Source: Bartonella sp. 220B (lineage in GTDB: Bacteria > Pseudomonadota > Alphaproteobacteria > Rhizobiales > Rhizobiaceae). Taken from it: a DNA stretch of 64,000 nt. The DNA is taken from contig NZ_JANHOI010000007.1 in NCBI RefSeq assembly GCF_026930205.1, positions 1 through 64,000 of the forward strand. Reading direction: 5' to 3'. The notes beneath the pieces are model-generated. The model was given only the letters and a program-made list of their open reading frames with translations. It made no database searches and had not been told where the DNA came from. The position numbers and the translations under genes were made by a program. Shown here one piece after another: positions 1 to 8,701 of the stretch (positions are counted from its first letter, which is position 1; each line of letters starts with the position of its first letter).

Positions 1-76
1 GAACCTTTGTTTACACATCCCGAACCTTAAAAAAACATATGTGAAATCAATAAGTTATTGGTTAGAAAAAACTAAG

Positions 77-166
77 TGGCGGAGGGGGTGGGATTCGAAC
101 CCACGGTACAGTCTCCTGCACGCCGGTTTTCAAGACCGGTGCCTTAAACCGCTCGGCCACCCCTCC
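77..166 (-). tRNA. tRNA-Ser (anticodon UGA)
   Basis: Read on the minus strand this is a 90-nt class II tRNA including an encoded CCA end. The acceptor stem GGAGGGG (complement of 160-166) pairs with CCCCTCC (complement of 81-87), followed by discriminator G and CCA. The anticodon loop CTTGAAA gives UGA (plus-strand 130-132), reading UCA-type serine codons. A long variable arm and the T-loop GGTTCGAATCC are visible. It is flanked by non-coding DNA on both sides. Confidence 0.97.
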
Positions 167-169
167 AAA

Positions 170-824
170 CTAAATATGCCTTTTTACAAAGTTCTTGCAA
201 AAGGTCAATCATTTAAATGGGATTCTAAACGTTTTTAATAAAACTGCTTGAATCTAAATCAAATAATTTTTAAGTTCGACGCTTTCTCAAAAGAGCACTA
301 AAACCAGTAATCTTATTTTAAAGTGAATATTTTTCCGAAAGAAATGAAAAGTTGATATAATATCCAATGAAATGATTTATTTTAGAACTATCTTTCATTG
401 AGGGCGACTTTTAGAAATTTCTGCGTATCACTCTATCTTGAAGTCTAGTTTCTCATATTATTTCAGAGCAGAATAGCTCACATATTAATATCTCAAAATT
501 TAAAAAAACGATGTCTAATTATTGAGAGTCATTTAACATTTGTAATGTAGAATTATCTTACTTATTCACAATTTATATTACGAGATCATATCTTTTATTA
601 AGATGTTGATTTACTTATTTTTTAATTCATTTACACTGCATTTTTTTCTTGCAAAAACTCACAAAATAGTTAATATTGTATTAATTTCTTGATTAAGGTT
701 AATTTTTCGAGATAGCGTGGGCGCGCGAGGGGAATCATCTAAAATATGAATTTCCCTATCGCATACAGCAAGGTGGGGTGTGTTTTTTGCAGTATATACT
801 CAATAGAAATAAGCGGGCTGACAG
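170..824. other. Long AT-rich intergenic region upstream of the rlpA-like gene
   Basis: About 650 bases with no convincing gene on either strand. Most of it is AT-rich; a short GC-rich patch (about 716-735) stands out near the downstream gene. The region presumably carries the promoter of the rlpA-like gene, but I could not fix -35/-10 boxes with confidence. Confidence 0.6.
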
Positions 825-1706
825 ATGCTTTTAATTAGCAAAAAAAAATTTACTTCCATTCTTAATTCGGCATTTCAATTCGTTTCTGTAATAGCTGTTT
901 CTCAGTTATTGGTGTCTTGTTGTGCAAGTGAAACAGCACATTTGGGAGTGAAAAGTTTTTATCATAATAATAAGCCAACGGATGTAAAAACTGCTGTTCT
1001 TTCTAAAAAAACTTCAAGTGGAAAAAATCAATCAAAAGAAAAGAAAAGCGGGCGCTTCATTATCGGTAAACCTTACCAAATCAAAGGAAAGTGGTATTAT
1101 CCCCAACATGACTCAGCTTATAAACGTATTGGAGAAGCATCATGGTATGGTTCAGATTTTCATGGACGTTTAACTGCAAACGGTGAAATCTATGATATGA
1201 ATCTCTTGACGGCCGCTCATCCCACAATGCCTTTACCCAGTTATGCTCGTGTTACTAATCTAAAAAATGGATCTTCTATTATTGTTAGAGTGAACGATCG
1301 TGGTCCTTTTATGAAAGAAAGAATCATTGATTTATCAAAACAAGCCGCGGAGATACTTGGTTATGCAAATGCAGGTGTGACAAATGTTAAAGTGGAATAT
1401 ATTTCTGAAGCACCAGTGGGATATTATGATGCTGCTTATTTAATGGCTTCTTATACGTCAGGAAATAACACTCCATCTTCATTAGTATTGGCAAATCTCC
1501 AGAAAGAAACAGAAAACATCATGCCAACAAAATTTGATGCAGTGCGACAAAAACGGCTAGACGAGATTGCAATTGAACAAAAAAAATTCAGCAAAACACT
1601 TTCAATAAAATTACCGGAAATTGGTCCTGTTTTGGTTGATAAGCCGATTTTACTTGATCAAGTAGCTTTTATGAATAAGCCGAGTAAAAAAATAACAATC
1701 AACTGA
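825..1706 (+). CDS. rlpA: RlpA-like septal ring lytic transglycosylase (lipoprotein)
   Basis: 293 aa. The N-terminus has a hydrophobic stretch ending in a lipobox-like LLVSCC, so the product is probably an outer-membrane lipoprotein. Residues about 105-190 form the double-psi beta-barrel domain of RlpA: GEASWYG, then FHGRLTANGEIYDM, then AAHPTMPLPSYARVTN and VRVNDRGPF, with the conserved catalytic-type His/Asp motifs. The family cleaves denuded glycan strands of peptidoglycan, often at the septum. There is no C-terminal SPOR domain; the tail (about 200-293) is unrecognised. In related genomes it lies, as here, directly upstream of a D-Ala-D-Ala carboxypeptidase gene and tmk/holB. No strong Shine-Dalgarno precedes the ATG, so the exact start is less sure than the family. 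Confidence 0.88.
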   Translation: MLLISKKKFTSILNSAFQFVSVIAVSQLLVSCCASETAHLGVKSFYHNNKPTDVKTAVLSKKTSSGKNQSKEKKSGRFIIGKPYQIKGKWYYPQHDSAYKRIGEASWYGSDFHGRLTANGEIYDMNLLTAAHPTMPLPSYARVTNLKNGSSIIVRVNDRGPFMKERIIDLSKQAAEILGYANAGVTNVKVEYISEAPVGYYDAAYLMASYTSGNNTPSSLVLANLQKETENIMPTKFDAVRQKRLDEIAIEQKKFSKTLSIKLPEIGPVLVDKPILLDQVAFMNKPSKKITIN

Positions 1707-1964
1707 TTAAAGCTATTATGAGTGAAAGAAATTTTATTTCTGGAATGTGTAATTTTCGAATTACAGACAATTAGTGAAAGTTGTTGTTTTTATTTTAAAG
1801 GTAGATGGGCTTGGAAAGCTTGTTACGCTTTACCTAACTAAAATTAAAAATAAATTCTACGTATTAAGTGAAAAAAGAAGTGTAGAATGTTGGTTTGTTT
1901 TGGGGCGGCTGAGTGAAAGGGCAACTGCTTCTAAGTTTGTGCTGTTTCTTAGCTTGTAGAAACA

Positions 1965-1996
1965 AAAAAATCTTTCCTTATATAAGAAGATTTTTT
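1965..1996 (+). terminator. Terminator-like AT-rich hairpin before the dac-like gene
   Basis: AAAAAATCTT (1965-1974) pairs with AAGATTTTTT (1987-1996), and the interior contains the palindrome CTTATATAAG (1977-1986), so the stem is almost continuous and ends in a T6 run. It may end rlpA transcription. It is weak in GC, so activity is inferred only from shape. Confidence 0.45.
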
Positions 1997-1998
1997 AT

Positions 1999-2024
1999 GC
2001 TTCTCCTTTAGATATGGGAGAAGC
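1999..2024 (+). promoter_or_regulatory. Hairpin that would mask the ribosome-binding site of the dac-like gene
   Basis: GCTTCTCC (1999-2006) is the exact complement of GGAGAAGC (2017-2024). The GGAG at 2017-2020 is the only good Shine-Dalgarno for the ATG at 2029. In the folded RNA it would be buried in an 8-bp stem. Confidence 0.5.
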
Positions 2025-2028
2025 GGTT

Positions 2029-3192
2029 ATGCACGGTGCATTGAGGGTTTTATTTACGTTATTTTGGATGTTAATATTGGATGGGGGAGGGAGAGCACAA
2101 AATTTTCAAACTTCTGCATCGCAATTACTCCTATTAGATAGTGATACGGATACAATACTTTTTGAAAAACAGAGTGATATGACTTTTCCCCCTGCATCAT
2201 TAGCAAAATTGATGACGGCTGAAGTCATATTTTATCAATTAAAAAAAGGATTATTAAACAGTACACAAACATTTATAGTAAGTGAAAATGCTTGGCGCAA
2301 GGGGGGGGCACCTTCTGGTACAACAACGATGTTTGCGAAAGTGAAGTCAGAAATTAGTGTTTCTGATCTTTTACGTGGTTTAATTGTTGTCAATGGAAAT
2401 GATGCCGCGATTATCCTTGCTGAAGGAATAGCGGGAAGCGAAGCTGATTTTGCAAAACTCATGAATCAGAGAGCTAAAACACTCGGATTGTTGCATAGCC
2501 ACTTTGTTAACGCAACGGGACTTCCTGAAGAAGGACAATTTGTGACATTGCGTGATATGATTACATTAGCGCGTCATATTGTTCATGAATATCCCGATTA
2601 CTACGCGCTTTATCGTGAACCTGATTTTACTTGGAATAAGATTTTTCAACGGAACAAAAATCCTCTTATTTCTACGGAAATTGGTGTAGAAGGATTTGGG
2701 TTCGGTTATAGCAAAGAAGAAGGCTTTTCAATGGTTATTACCGCCTATAAAAATCATCAACGTCTTTTTTTAGCAATAAATGGTTTGCAAGATGGTAAAG
2801 AACACACAAAAGAAGTAGAACGCATTCTTCAATGGGGAATGACAGCTTTTGATCTAAAAACGATTTTCACAAAAGGAGAAAAAATTGGTTATGCTTCTGT
2901 TTATGGTGGAGTGCAAAATTCTGTTTCCCTTATTGTTAAAGAACCAATAAGATTTATGTTTTCGAATGAAAAAAAATTGAATGTTAAGGCAAGAATTAAA
3001 TATCGTGGTCCTTTAAAAGCACCCATTGTTTTAGGGCAACAAGTTGGTGTTCTTCAAATTTTAGAAGATAAAAAAGTTCTTTTTGAAAAAAAGGTTTTTG
3101 CTGGAAACAATGTTCAGGAGGGAAGCTTTTTTACAAAAGCAAAAAATGCATTTTATGAAATAACAATTGGATGGTTACGAAAATATTTATAA
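2029..3192 (+). CDS. D-alanyl-D-alanine carboxypeptidase family protein with degenerate active-site motifs
   Basis: 387 aa. I chose the ATG at 2029 because GGAG lies 8 bases upstream and the product then begins directly with a signal peptide ending ...GGGRAQ; an ATG at 2014 has no ribosome site. The family (peptidase S11, DacA/DacF, PBP5-type) trims the terminal D-Ala of peptidoglycan stem peptides in the periplasm. The nucleophile motif S-L-A-K is present at about residues 57-60. The second motif, normally S-x-N, reads N-G-N (about 122-124). The third, normally K-T-G, reads G-F-G (about 224-226) inside an otherwise well-conserved context (GVEG...GYSKEEGF). A C-terminal beta-rich domain and a final amphipathic tail are present. 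It may be catalytically impaired; fold assignment is firm, activity is not. Confidence 0.85.
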   Translation: MHGALRVLFTLFWMLILDGGGRAQNFQTSASQLLLLDSDTDTILFEKQSDMTFPPASLAKLMTAEVIFYQLKKGLLNSTQTFIVSENAWRKGGAPSGTTTMFAKVKSEISVSDLLRGLIVVNGNDAAIILAEGIAGSEADFAKLMNQRAKTLGLLHSHFVNATGLPEEGQFVTLRDMITLARHIVHEYPDYYALYREPDFTWNKIFQRNKNPLISTEIGVEGFGFGYSKEEGFSMVITAYKNHQRLFLAINGLQDGKEHTKEVERILQWGMTAFDLKTIFTKGEKIGYASVYGGVQNSVSLIVKEPIRFMFSNEKKLNVKARIKYRGPLKAPIVLGQQVGVLQILEDKKVLFEKKVFAGNNVQEGSFFTKAKNAFYEITIGWLRKYL

Positions 3193-3224
3193 TATACGCT
3201 ACATAATAAGATTAAGGTTTATAC

Positions 3225-3869
3225 GTGTCAGGTTATTTTATTACATTCGAAGGAGGGGAGGGAGCGGGAAAAACAGTACAAGTTTTTTTGCTTTCTCAGT
3301 ATCTTGCTAGCCAAGGTTATGATGTTGTTACAACACGAGAACCGGGAGGAACAGAGGGTGCAGAAGCAATCCGCTATATTCTATTATCTGGTCAAGCTCG
3401 ACAGTACGGACTTTTAATGGAAACGCTTTTATTTACAGCAGCACGTGCTGATCATGTGAGTGAAGTTATTATACCTGCCTTGCAAAAAGGCAAAGTTGTT
3501 TTATGTGATCGTTTCATTGATTCTACACGCGTTTATCAAGGGCTCAATGATCAAGTAAGTTCTTCTACTCTCTCTACTTTAGAATGTGTTGCCCTCAATG
3601 GGATAATGCCTCATCTAACATTTCTGTTAGATATACCAGCAATATATGGTATGGAGCGTGCAAGTTTGCGAAGAAACAAAACAGTCACGATAGATTATTT
3701 TGAAAAAGATAATGTAGAGATACAAGAGCAAAGACGACAAGCCTTTCTGCAATTAGCTAAACAGGAACCTCATCGGTTTCGTGTGATTGATGCTACAGGT
3801 ACAGTGGAAGTTATTGCACAACAAATAAAAGACATTTGTGATCAAACAATGTTGGAACAGTTTTCATGA
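3225..3869 (+). CDS. tmk: Thymidylate kinase
   Basis: 214 aa. It phosphorylates dTMP to dTDP for dTTP synthesis in the cytoplasm. The N-terminal P-loop reads FEGGEGAGKT (about 8-17), followed by the TREPGG motif (about 37-42), and the DR motif appears in VVLCDRFIDST (about 90-100), typical of bacterial Tmk. The start is GTG, with TAAGG upstream. It overlaps the following holB by 4 bases (ATGA), indicating translational coupling. Length and motifs are normal. Confidence 0.97.
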   Translation: MSGYFITFEGGEGAGKTVQVFLLSQYLASQGYDVVTTREPGGTEGAEAIRYILLSGQARQYGLLMETLLFTAARADHVSEVIIPALQKGKVVLCDRFIDSTRVYQGLNDQVSSSTLSTLECVALNGIMPHLTFLLDIPAIYGMERASLRRNKTVTIDYFEKDNVEIQEQRRQAFLQLAKQEPHRFRVIDATGTVEVIAQQIKDICDQTMLEQFS

Positions 3870-4921
3870 GTGATGTAAATTTTTTGCGCCATTATGATGA
3901 TATTGATACCGTTTTATCCCCTTCGCAGAATAACAGAATCTTTGGGCATAAAGATATTCGTCATTTTTTGGCACAAATGCTTAAAGAAGGGCGGTTGCAT
4001 CACGCGTTATTATTTGAAGGAAAACAAGGAATTGGAAAAGCAACATTAGCCTTTCATCTTGCTTGGAATATCTTAAGCTCTCAAAGGGATGATTTTCTGC
4101 AACCAGAACATCATTCTATGACATGGCACCAAATTACGCAGGGAAGTCATCCTAATCTTTTATATATTTCACGTCGCTTTGATTTGAAAACGCAAAAATT
4201 TAAAACAGGTATACTCATTGATGATATCCGCGACATTATGCATTTTTTAAACCAAACATCACAAGATAATGGGTGGCGTATTGTTATTATTGATTCTGCG
4301 GATGATATGAATAGAAGTGCAGCAAATGCAATTCTTAAAACGCTTGAAGAGCCTCCTAAAAAGACTTTATTTCTTCTTATCACGCACTCTCTAGGAAAAC
4401 TGCTCCCAACAATTCGTTCACGCTGTCAGCAAATTTCTTTGCGACCATTGTGTGATGATGACATGAAAAAGGTCATTGCACATATTTTTTCCAATCAGAA
4501 TTTACCGGATGAAAAAACCATTGAAATGATTATTCAAAGATCTAAAGGAAATCCTCGAAAGGCGACTCTACTTCTTTGCGATGATGGTTTTGAAATTATA
4601 AAAACAATTGACACTCTCTTAGGGCAATCTGTTTGTAATCCAACTGTTGTACACACAGTTGCACAAAAACTTTCCTCTCTTTCTTCAGGGATTCAATTTC
4701 AACAATTTTGTGATGAAATTCTTGATAAAATTCAAAAAAAAGCTATTATGCTTGTTGAAAGGGGAAATTTAGATCTCTCAAAAAAATGTGCGCAAACATG
4801 GCAGGAAATTCATCAAGAGATAGGGGAAATACAAGCGTTTAATCTGGATAAAAAGCAATTTGTTATTAATCTGCTTTTTAGAATTCATAAGATCATTTGT
4901 GAAAATGCGCTTTTTCCGTGA
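3866..4921 (+). CDS. holB: DNA polymerase III subunit delta'
   Basis: 351 aa. This is a clamp-loader subunit of the replicative polymerase. The N-terminal AAA+ P-loop is LLFEGKQGIGKATLA (about 49-63), and the sequence ILKTLEEPPKKTLFLLITH plus IRSRCQ is the typical delta'/gamma family sensor region (SRC motif). A tmk-holB pair followed by metG and tatD is a standard bacterial arrangement, and the 4-base overlap with tmk supports co-translation. The end of the frame is 61 bases before the chosen metG start. Confidence 0.95.
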   Translation: MSDVNFLRHYDDIDTVLSPSQNNRIFGHKDIRHFLAQMLKEGRLHHALLFEGKQGIGKATLAFHLAWNILSSQRDDFLQPEHHSMTWHQITQGSHPNLLYISRRFDLKTQKFKTGILIDDIRDIMHFLNQTSQDNGWRIVIIDSADDMNRSAANAILKTLEEPPKKTLFLLITHSLGKLLPTIRSRCQQISLRPLCDDDMKKVIAHIFSNQNLPDEKTIEMIIQRSKGNPRKATLLLCDDGFEIIKTIDTLLGQSVCNPTVVHTVAQKLSSLSSGIQFQQFCDEILDKIQKKAIMLVERGNLDLSKKCAQTWQEIHQEIGEIQAFNLDKKQFVINLLFRIHKIICENALFP

Positions 4922-4982
4922 CAATGTGATTAACAGACGTTATGTCATTGTATCTTTTATTGTATTTTACAATGAGTCTGAC

Positions 4983-6542
4983 ATGTGTGACACATATTAC
5001 ATAACAACTCCAATTTTTTATCCTAATGGTACACCCCATATTGGGCATGCCTATAGTGCAATTGCAAGCGATGTTTTGGCCCGTTTCCAACGATTAGACG
5101 GCAAAAATGTATTTTTTCTCTCTGGTACAGATGAGCACGGTTTAAAGATGCAACAGACAGCAGCGGCATTAGGTATAACGCCTAAACAACTCGCAGAACG
5201 CAACAGTGCGGTATTTCAAAAAATGCTTACAGTATTAAATTGTTCTAATGACGATTTTATCCGCACGACGGAAGAGCGCCACTACCAAGCTTGTCAAGAA
5301 ATTTGGAAAAAGATGGAAGAGAATGGTGATATTTATCTCGGCCGTTATAGTGGTTGGTACTCAGTTCGTCAGGAAGCTTATTATGATGAAAAGGATACTG
5401 TCGTTGGAGAAGATAATATCCGTCGCGAAAAGGAGCTAGGCTCTCCAGTAGAATGGAACGAAGAAGAAAGTTATTTTTTTAGACTTTCTCGTTATGAAAA
5501 AACGCTTCTTGAATATTATGAAAAACATCCTGATTTTATTGCTCCACTTGAACGACGTAATGAAATTATGAGTTTCGTTAAATCAGGTTTAAAAGATATT
5601 TCCATTTCACGAACGAATTTTAATTGGGGTGTTCCTGTTCCAGGTAATCCAAAACACGTGATGTATGTTTGGGTTGATGCACTAACAAATTATCTTTCAG
5701 CAATTGGCTTTTTCGATGAAAATTCAAACAAACGTGTTTTTTGGCCTGCAAATACGCATATTATTGGTAAAGATATTATTCGTTTTCATGCAGTCTATTG
5801 GCCAGCATTTTTAATGTCTGCTGGAATTGAATTGCCTAAGCATGTTTTTGCACATGGTTTTTTACTCAACCGTGGCGCAAAAATGTCAAAGTCCATTGGA
5901 AATGTTGTTGATCCGTTTGAAATGGTTGACCACTATGGTCTCGATCAGGTACGTTATTTTCTTCTTCGTGAAGTGCCATTTGGACAAGATGGTAGTTATA
6001 GTCACGATAGTTTTGTAAATCGCATTAATGCAGATCTTGCGAATGATCTTGGCAATTTAGCGCAACGCTCTTTGTCTATGATTGCCAAGAATTGTAATGC
6101 AAAAGTTCCTATACCAGCTACATTTTTAGTTCAAGATGAACAGCTTCTAGAACAATCTCTTCAAGCGCTTGAGAGTGTACACCAAGCTATATCTTCTCAT
6201 GAGATGCATGTAGCACTCTCAGCTATTTTTTCAGTTGTGACAGATGCTAATCGCTATTTTGCTAACGAACAACCTTGGAGTTTACGGAAAAATAATCCAG
6301 AAAGATTTTCTACAATTCTCTACATAACATTGGAAATTCTGCGGCGGATAGGAATTATGCTCTTGCCTTTCATTCCACAATCAGCGGCTAAGCTTCTTGA
6401 TAGTCTAGCCATCGCTGAAGAGAACCGGCTATTGCATCATATCAGTCATTCAAAAATTCAAGAAGGTCTTGATCTTCCACCACCAGAACCCATTTTCCCT
6501 CGTTATGTTCTTAAGAAAGACGATACTTATCATGTTGATTGA
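4983..6542 (+). CDS. metG: Methionyl-tRNA synthetase
   Basis: 519 aa. It charges tRNA-Met with methionine. The frame is open from 4860, but the ATG at 4983 gives the family-typical N-terminus CDTYYITTPIFYPNGTPHIGHAY containing the HIGH motif; the upstream extension overlaps holB and is not homologous to MetG. The KMSKS loop reads AKMSKSIGN (about 297-305). The length and the absence of a C-terminal EMAP-type domain fit the short alphaproteobacterial MetG. Its stop overlaps the tatD start. Confidence 0.97.
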   Translation: MCDTYYITTPIFYPNGTPHIGHAYSAIASDVLARFQRLDGKNVFFLSGTDEHGLKMQQTAAALGITPKQLAERNSAVFQKMLTVLNCSNDDFIRTTEERHYQACQEIWKKMEENGDIYLGRYSGWYSVRQEAYYDEKDTVVGEDNIRREKELGSPVEWNEEESYFFRLSRYEKTLLEYYEKHPDFIAPLERRNEIMSFVKSGLKDISISRTNFNWGVPVPGNPKHVMYVWVDALTNYLSAIGFFDENSNKRVFWPANTHIIGKDIIRFHAVYWPAFLMSAGIELPKHVFAHGFLLNRGAKMSKSIGNVVDPFEMVDHYGLDQVRYFLLREVPFGQDGSYSHDSFVNRINADLANDLGNLAQRSLSMIAKNCNAKVPIPATFLVQDEQLLEQSLQALESVHQAISSHEMHVALSAIFSVVTDANRYFANEQPWSLRKNNPERFSTILYITLEILRRIGIMLLPFIPQSAAKLLDSLAIAEENRLLHHISHSKIQEGLDLPPPEPIFPRYVLKKDDTYHVD

Positions 6543-7305
6543 TACCCATTGTCATCTTGATTTTGAAGATTTTTCAAAAGATTTGGATGATGTCATCCAA
6601 CGAGCTTTAGATGCCGACGTTAAACGTATGATAACAATTTCAACACATGTTCATAAGTTAGATAAACTTTTAGCAATTGCGCAAACCTATGAGCAAGTCT
6701 TTTGTTCCGTTGGTACACATCCCAATTATGCCCATGAAGAACAAAATATTACAGCTGAAAGGCTTATTCATCTCTCCAAGCATCCCAAAATCGTTGCATT
6801 TGGGGAAGTTGGTCTTGATTATCATTATGATTATTCTTCACCAGAAGAGCAAAAGAAAGTTTTTCGAGAACATATCATCGCTTCTCAAGAAACACAACTT
6901 CCTCTTGTCATACATTCACGTAATGCCGATTTGGATATGGAGAAAATATTACGTGAACAGGTAAAAGAAGGTACTTTTCCATTTGTCCTTCATTGTTATT
7001 CGTCTGGGATGCAACTTGCCTGTGCTGGACTTGAACTTGGTGGTTATATTTCTTTTTCAGGTATTCTTACTTTTAAAAATGCAAGTGAAATCCGTGAAAT
7101 AGCAAAAATTGTGCCTCATGAGAATTTATTAGTAGAAACAGATGCACCATTTTTAGCTCCCATTCCTCATAGAGGTAAAACAAATGAGCCATCTTTTGTA
7201 CGCTATACAGCAGCTATTTTGGCTGAAACGGTTGGCTTAACTACTGAAGAAATAGCGCAGATAACAACGCACAATGCTTTTCGTTTATTTAGCAAAATGA
7301 AATAA
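6532..7305 (+). CDS. tatD: TatD family metal-dependent hydrolase
   Basis: 257 aa from the ATG at 6532, which overlaps the 3' end of metG by 11 bases; the in-frame upstream ATG at 6469 would overlap metG by more and adds non-homologous residues. The metal-binding motifs are clear: IDTHCHLDF at the N-terminus, FGEVGLDYHYD (about 85-95), PLVIHSRNA, FVLHCYSSG, and ETDAPFLAP. The family are divalent-metal deoxyribonucleases/phosphoesterases, implicated in DNA repair or quality control. metG-tatD-MBL hydrolase is a conserved rhizobial order. Confidence 0.95.
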   Translation: MLIDTHCHLDFEDFSKDLDDVIQRALDADVKRMITISTHVHKLDKLLAIAQTYEQVFCSVGTHPNYAHEEQNITAERLIHLSKHPKIVAFGEVGLDYHYDYSSPEEQKKVFREHIIASQETQLPLVIHSRNADLDMEKILREQVKEGTFPFVLHCYSSGMQLACAGLELGGYISFSGILTFKNASEIREIAKIVPHENLLVETDAPFLAPIPHRGKTNEPSFVRYTAAILAETVGLTTEEIAQITTHNAFRLFSKMK

Positions 7306-7317
7306 GGCAAAAAGATT

Positions 7318-8133
7318 ATGTGTGATAAGTACCGATTTACAATATTAGGCTGTGGTCCCTCTCCAGGAGTGCCTCGCCCTAATGGTGATTGGGGAGCTTG
7401 TGATCCTCATAACCCTAAAAATAAACGTTACAGAAGTTCTTTATTAGTCGAACGCATTCATACATCAGGAAAGAAAACAACAGTCGTTATTGATACGGGT
7501 CCAGATTTTAGATCACAAATGATTGATGCCCATGTGAACCATCTTGATGCTGCACTTTATACACATTCTCATGCAGATCATATTCACGGTATTGATGACT
7601 TGCGCAGTTATGCACTTGCACAAAGATGTTTAATAGACATTTATGCCGATATGTTCACGCTAAAGCATTTGAAAAATGCTTTCGGATATTGTTTTCAAAA
7701 ACCAAAAGGTTCTTCTTATTCCCCCATTTTAAAAGAGCATCTCATCAATGAAGATAGCCAATTTATCATTCAGGGGCAGGGCGGAGCAATAACCGTTAAT
7801 ACGCATTTGCAATATCATGGGAATATCCATTCTTTAGGTTTTCGTATTGGCAATGTTGCTTACTGTACAGATGTTAGTAAATTTCCTGAGAAAACATTAC
7901 CGAAATTAATGAATTTAGATGTATTGGTTATTGAAGCCCTTCAATTTGAATTTCATCCAAGTCATCTTTCCGTTGATCGAGCATTACAATGGATAAAATA
8001 CTTAAAACCAAAACAAGCCATACTTACACATATGGATAGATCGCTTGATTATGATGACGTTGTAAACTATGTCCCATCCCATGTTAAGCCTGCATATCAA
8101 GGACTTATTTTTGAAACAGAAGCACAAGCTTAG
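7318..8133 (+). CDS. MBL-fold metallo-hydrolase (PhnP-like)
   Basis: 271 aa. The metallo-beta-lactamase metal motif THSHADHIHGIDD (HxHxDH) is at about 80-92, with further ligands in QYHGN and an Asp in YCTDVSKFPE. The N-terminal LGCGPSPGVPRPNGDWGACDP is typical of the PhnP-like/YcbX-type phosphodiesterase subgroup, which contains a second, structural metal site. The substrate is not inferable from sequence. It lies 12 bases after tatD, probably in the same transcript. Confidence 0.85.
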   Translation: MCDKYRFTILGCGPSPGVPRPNGDWGACDPHNPKNKRYRSSLLVERIHTSGKKTTVVIDTGPDFRSQMIDAHVNHLDAALYTHSHADHIHGIDDLRSYALAQRCLIDIYADMFTLKHLKNAFGYCFQKPKGSSYSPILKEHLINEDSQFIIQGQGGAITVNTHLQYHGNIHSLGFRIGNVAYCTDVSKFPEKTLPKLMNLDVLVIEALQFEFHPSHLSVDRALQWIKYLKPKQAILTHMDRSLDYDDVVNYVPSHVKPAYQGLIFETEAQA

Positions 8134-8237
8134 TATTAAATATTTCTGTTAACTAAAAGATTCTTGAAAATTCTGGCCTTTATTTTGTTTCACTTTCGTA
8201 CTAATTGTGTCCTTTTTTATGTTAAAGTGAGGTTTTT

Positions 8238-8597
8238 ATGTATAGGTATTTAAAGCGGGTAACATGCACTATGATTTTAGCGATTTCCTTATCAGCATGT
8301 GGGGGACGTGTAGAAAAAAACATTTCAGTCACAACATTACATGATGGAGCAATGAGTTGCGCTGATATTCAACGAGAATTTTTTGCTAATAAACGTCAAA
8401 TTAATGACACTCTTATAGAGCGATCTAAGGCAAGAAACAAAAATGTAGCTTTAACAGCGGCAAGTGTTGTATTTATTCCTGCTTTATTTTTTCTAGATGT
8501 AAAGTCAAGCGAGAGCAACGAGATCTCAGCTTTAAACAACCGTAATGCTGTTTTAAGTGATCTTGCATATATGAAACGTTGTAAATTACCACAATAA
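8238..8597 (+). CDS. Small hypothetical lipoprotein
   Basis: 119 aa. A good ribosome-binding site (GTGAGG) precedes the ATG by a normal distance. The N-terminus has a lipoprotein signal with lipobox LSACGG (Cys at about 21). A second hydrophobic stretch, VALTAASVVFIPALFFL (about 74-90), follows, and Cys residues recur near 41 and 117. I do not recognise a named family; small lipoproteins of this layout are common in Rhizobiales and may be envelope components. A strong palindromic terminator follows. Confidence 0.75.
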   Translation: MYRYLKRVTCTMILAISLSACGGRVEKNISVTTLHDGAMSCADIQREFFANKRQINDTLIERSKARNKNVALTAASVVFIPALFFLDVKSSESNEISALNNRNAVLSDLAYMKRCKLPQ

Positions 8598-8629
8598 TAA
8601 TTTTTTTATTATTATAGCATATTTGTTTT

Positions 8630-8667
8630 TTGGCTTTAAGTAATATTACTTAAAGCCAAGTTTTTTA
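8630..8667 (+). terminator. Perfect 30-bp palindrome followed by T-run
   Basis: The sequence 8630-8659 is its own reverse complement: TTGGCTTTAAGTAAT followed by ATTACTTAAAGCCAA. A T6 run follows at 8661-8666. This is the likely rho-independent terminator of the small lipoprotein gene. A perfect palindrome of this length would also work on the other strand. Confidence 0.75.
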
Positions 8668-8672
8668 AATAT

Positions 8673-8701
8673 AGTATTTAAATTATTATTATTTAAATAC
8701 T
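8673..8701. repeat. Second AT-only hairpin
   Basis: AGTATTTAAAT (8673-8683) pairs perfectly with ATTTAAATACT (8691-8701) around a 7-base loop. It lies 13 bases after the lipoprotein terminator. Function unknown; it may be a back-up terminator or an AT-rich structural element. Confidence 0.5.

Larger units (their letters stand above)
1707..2028. other. Intergenic region between rlpA-like and dac-like genes
   Basis: About 320 bases. A GTG-initiated 61-codon frame (1774-1959) exists but has no ribosome-binding site, no recognisable motif and unlikely composition. The 3' part holds two consecutive hairpins, described separately. Confidence 0.5.

Noticed and set aside
41-238. 65-codon plus-strand frame at the left edge
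   Set aside because: It runs straight through the antisense of the tRNA-Ser gene and has no ribosome site or family signal.
1774-1959. 61-codon GTG-initiated frame between rlpA-like and dac-like genes
   Set aside because: No ribosome site, no recognisable domain; composition fits non-coding DNA.
4860-4982. Upstream extension of metG
   Set aside because: Lies over the end of holB and is not part of the MetG family; the ATG at 4983 gives the standard N-terminus.
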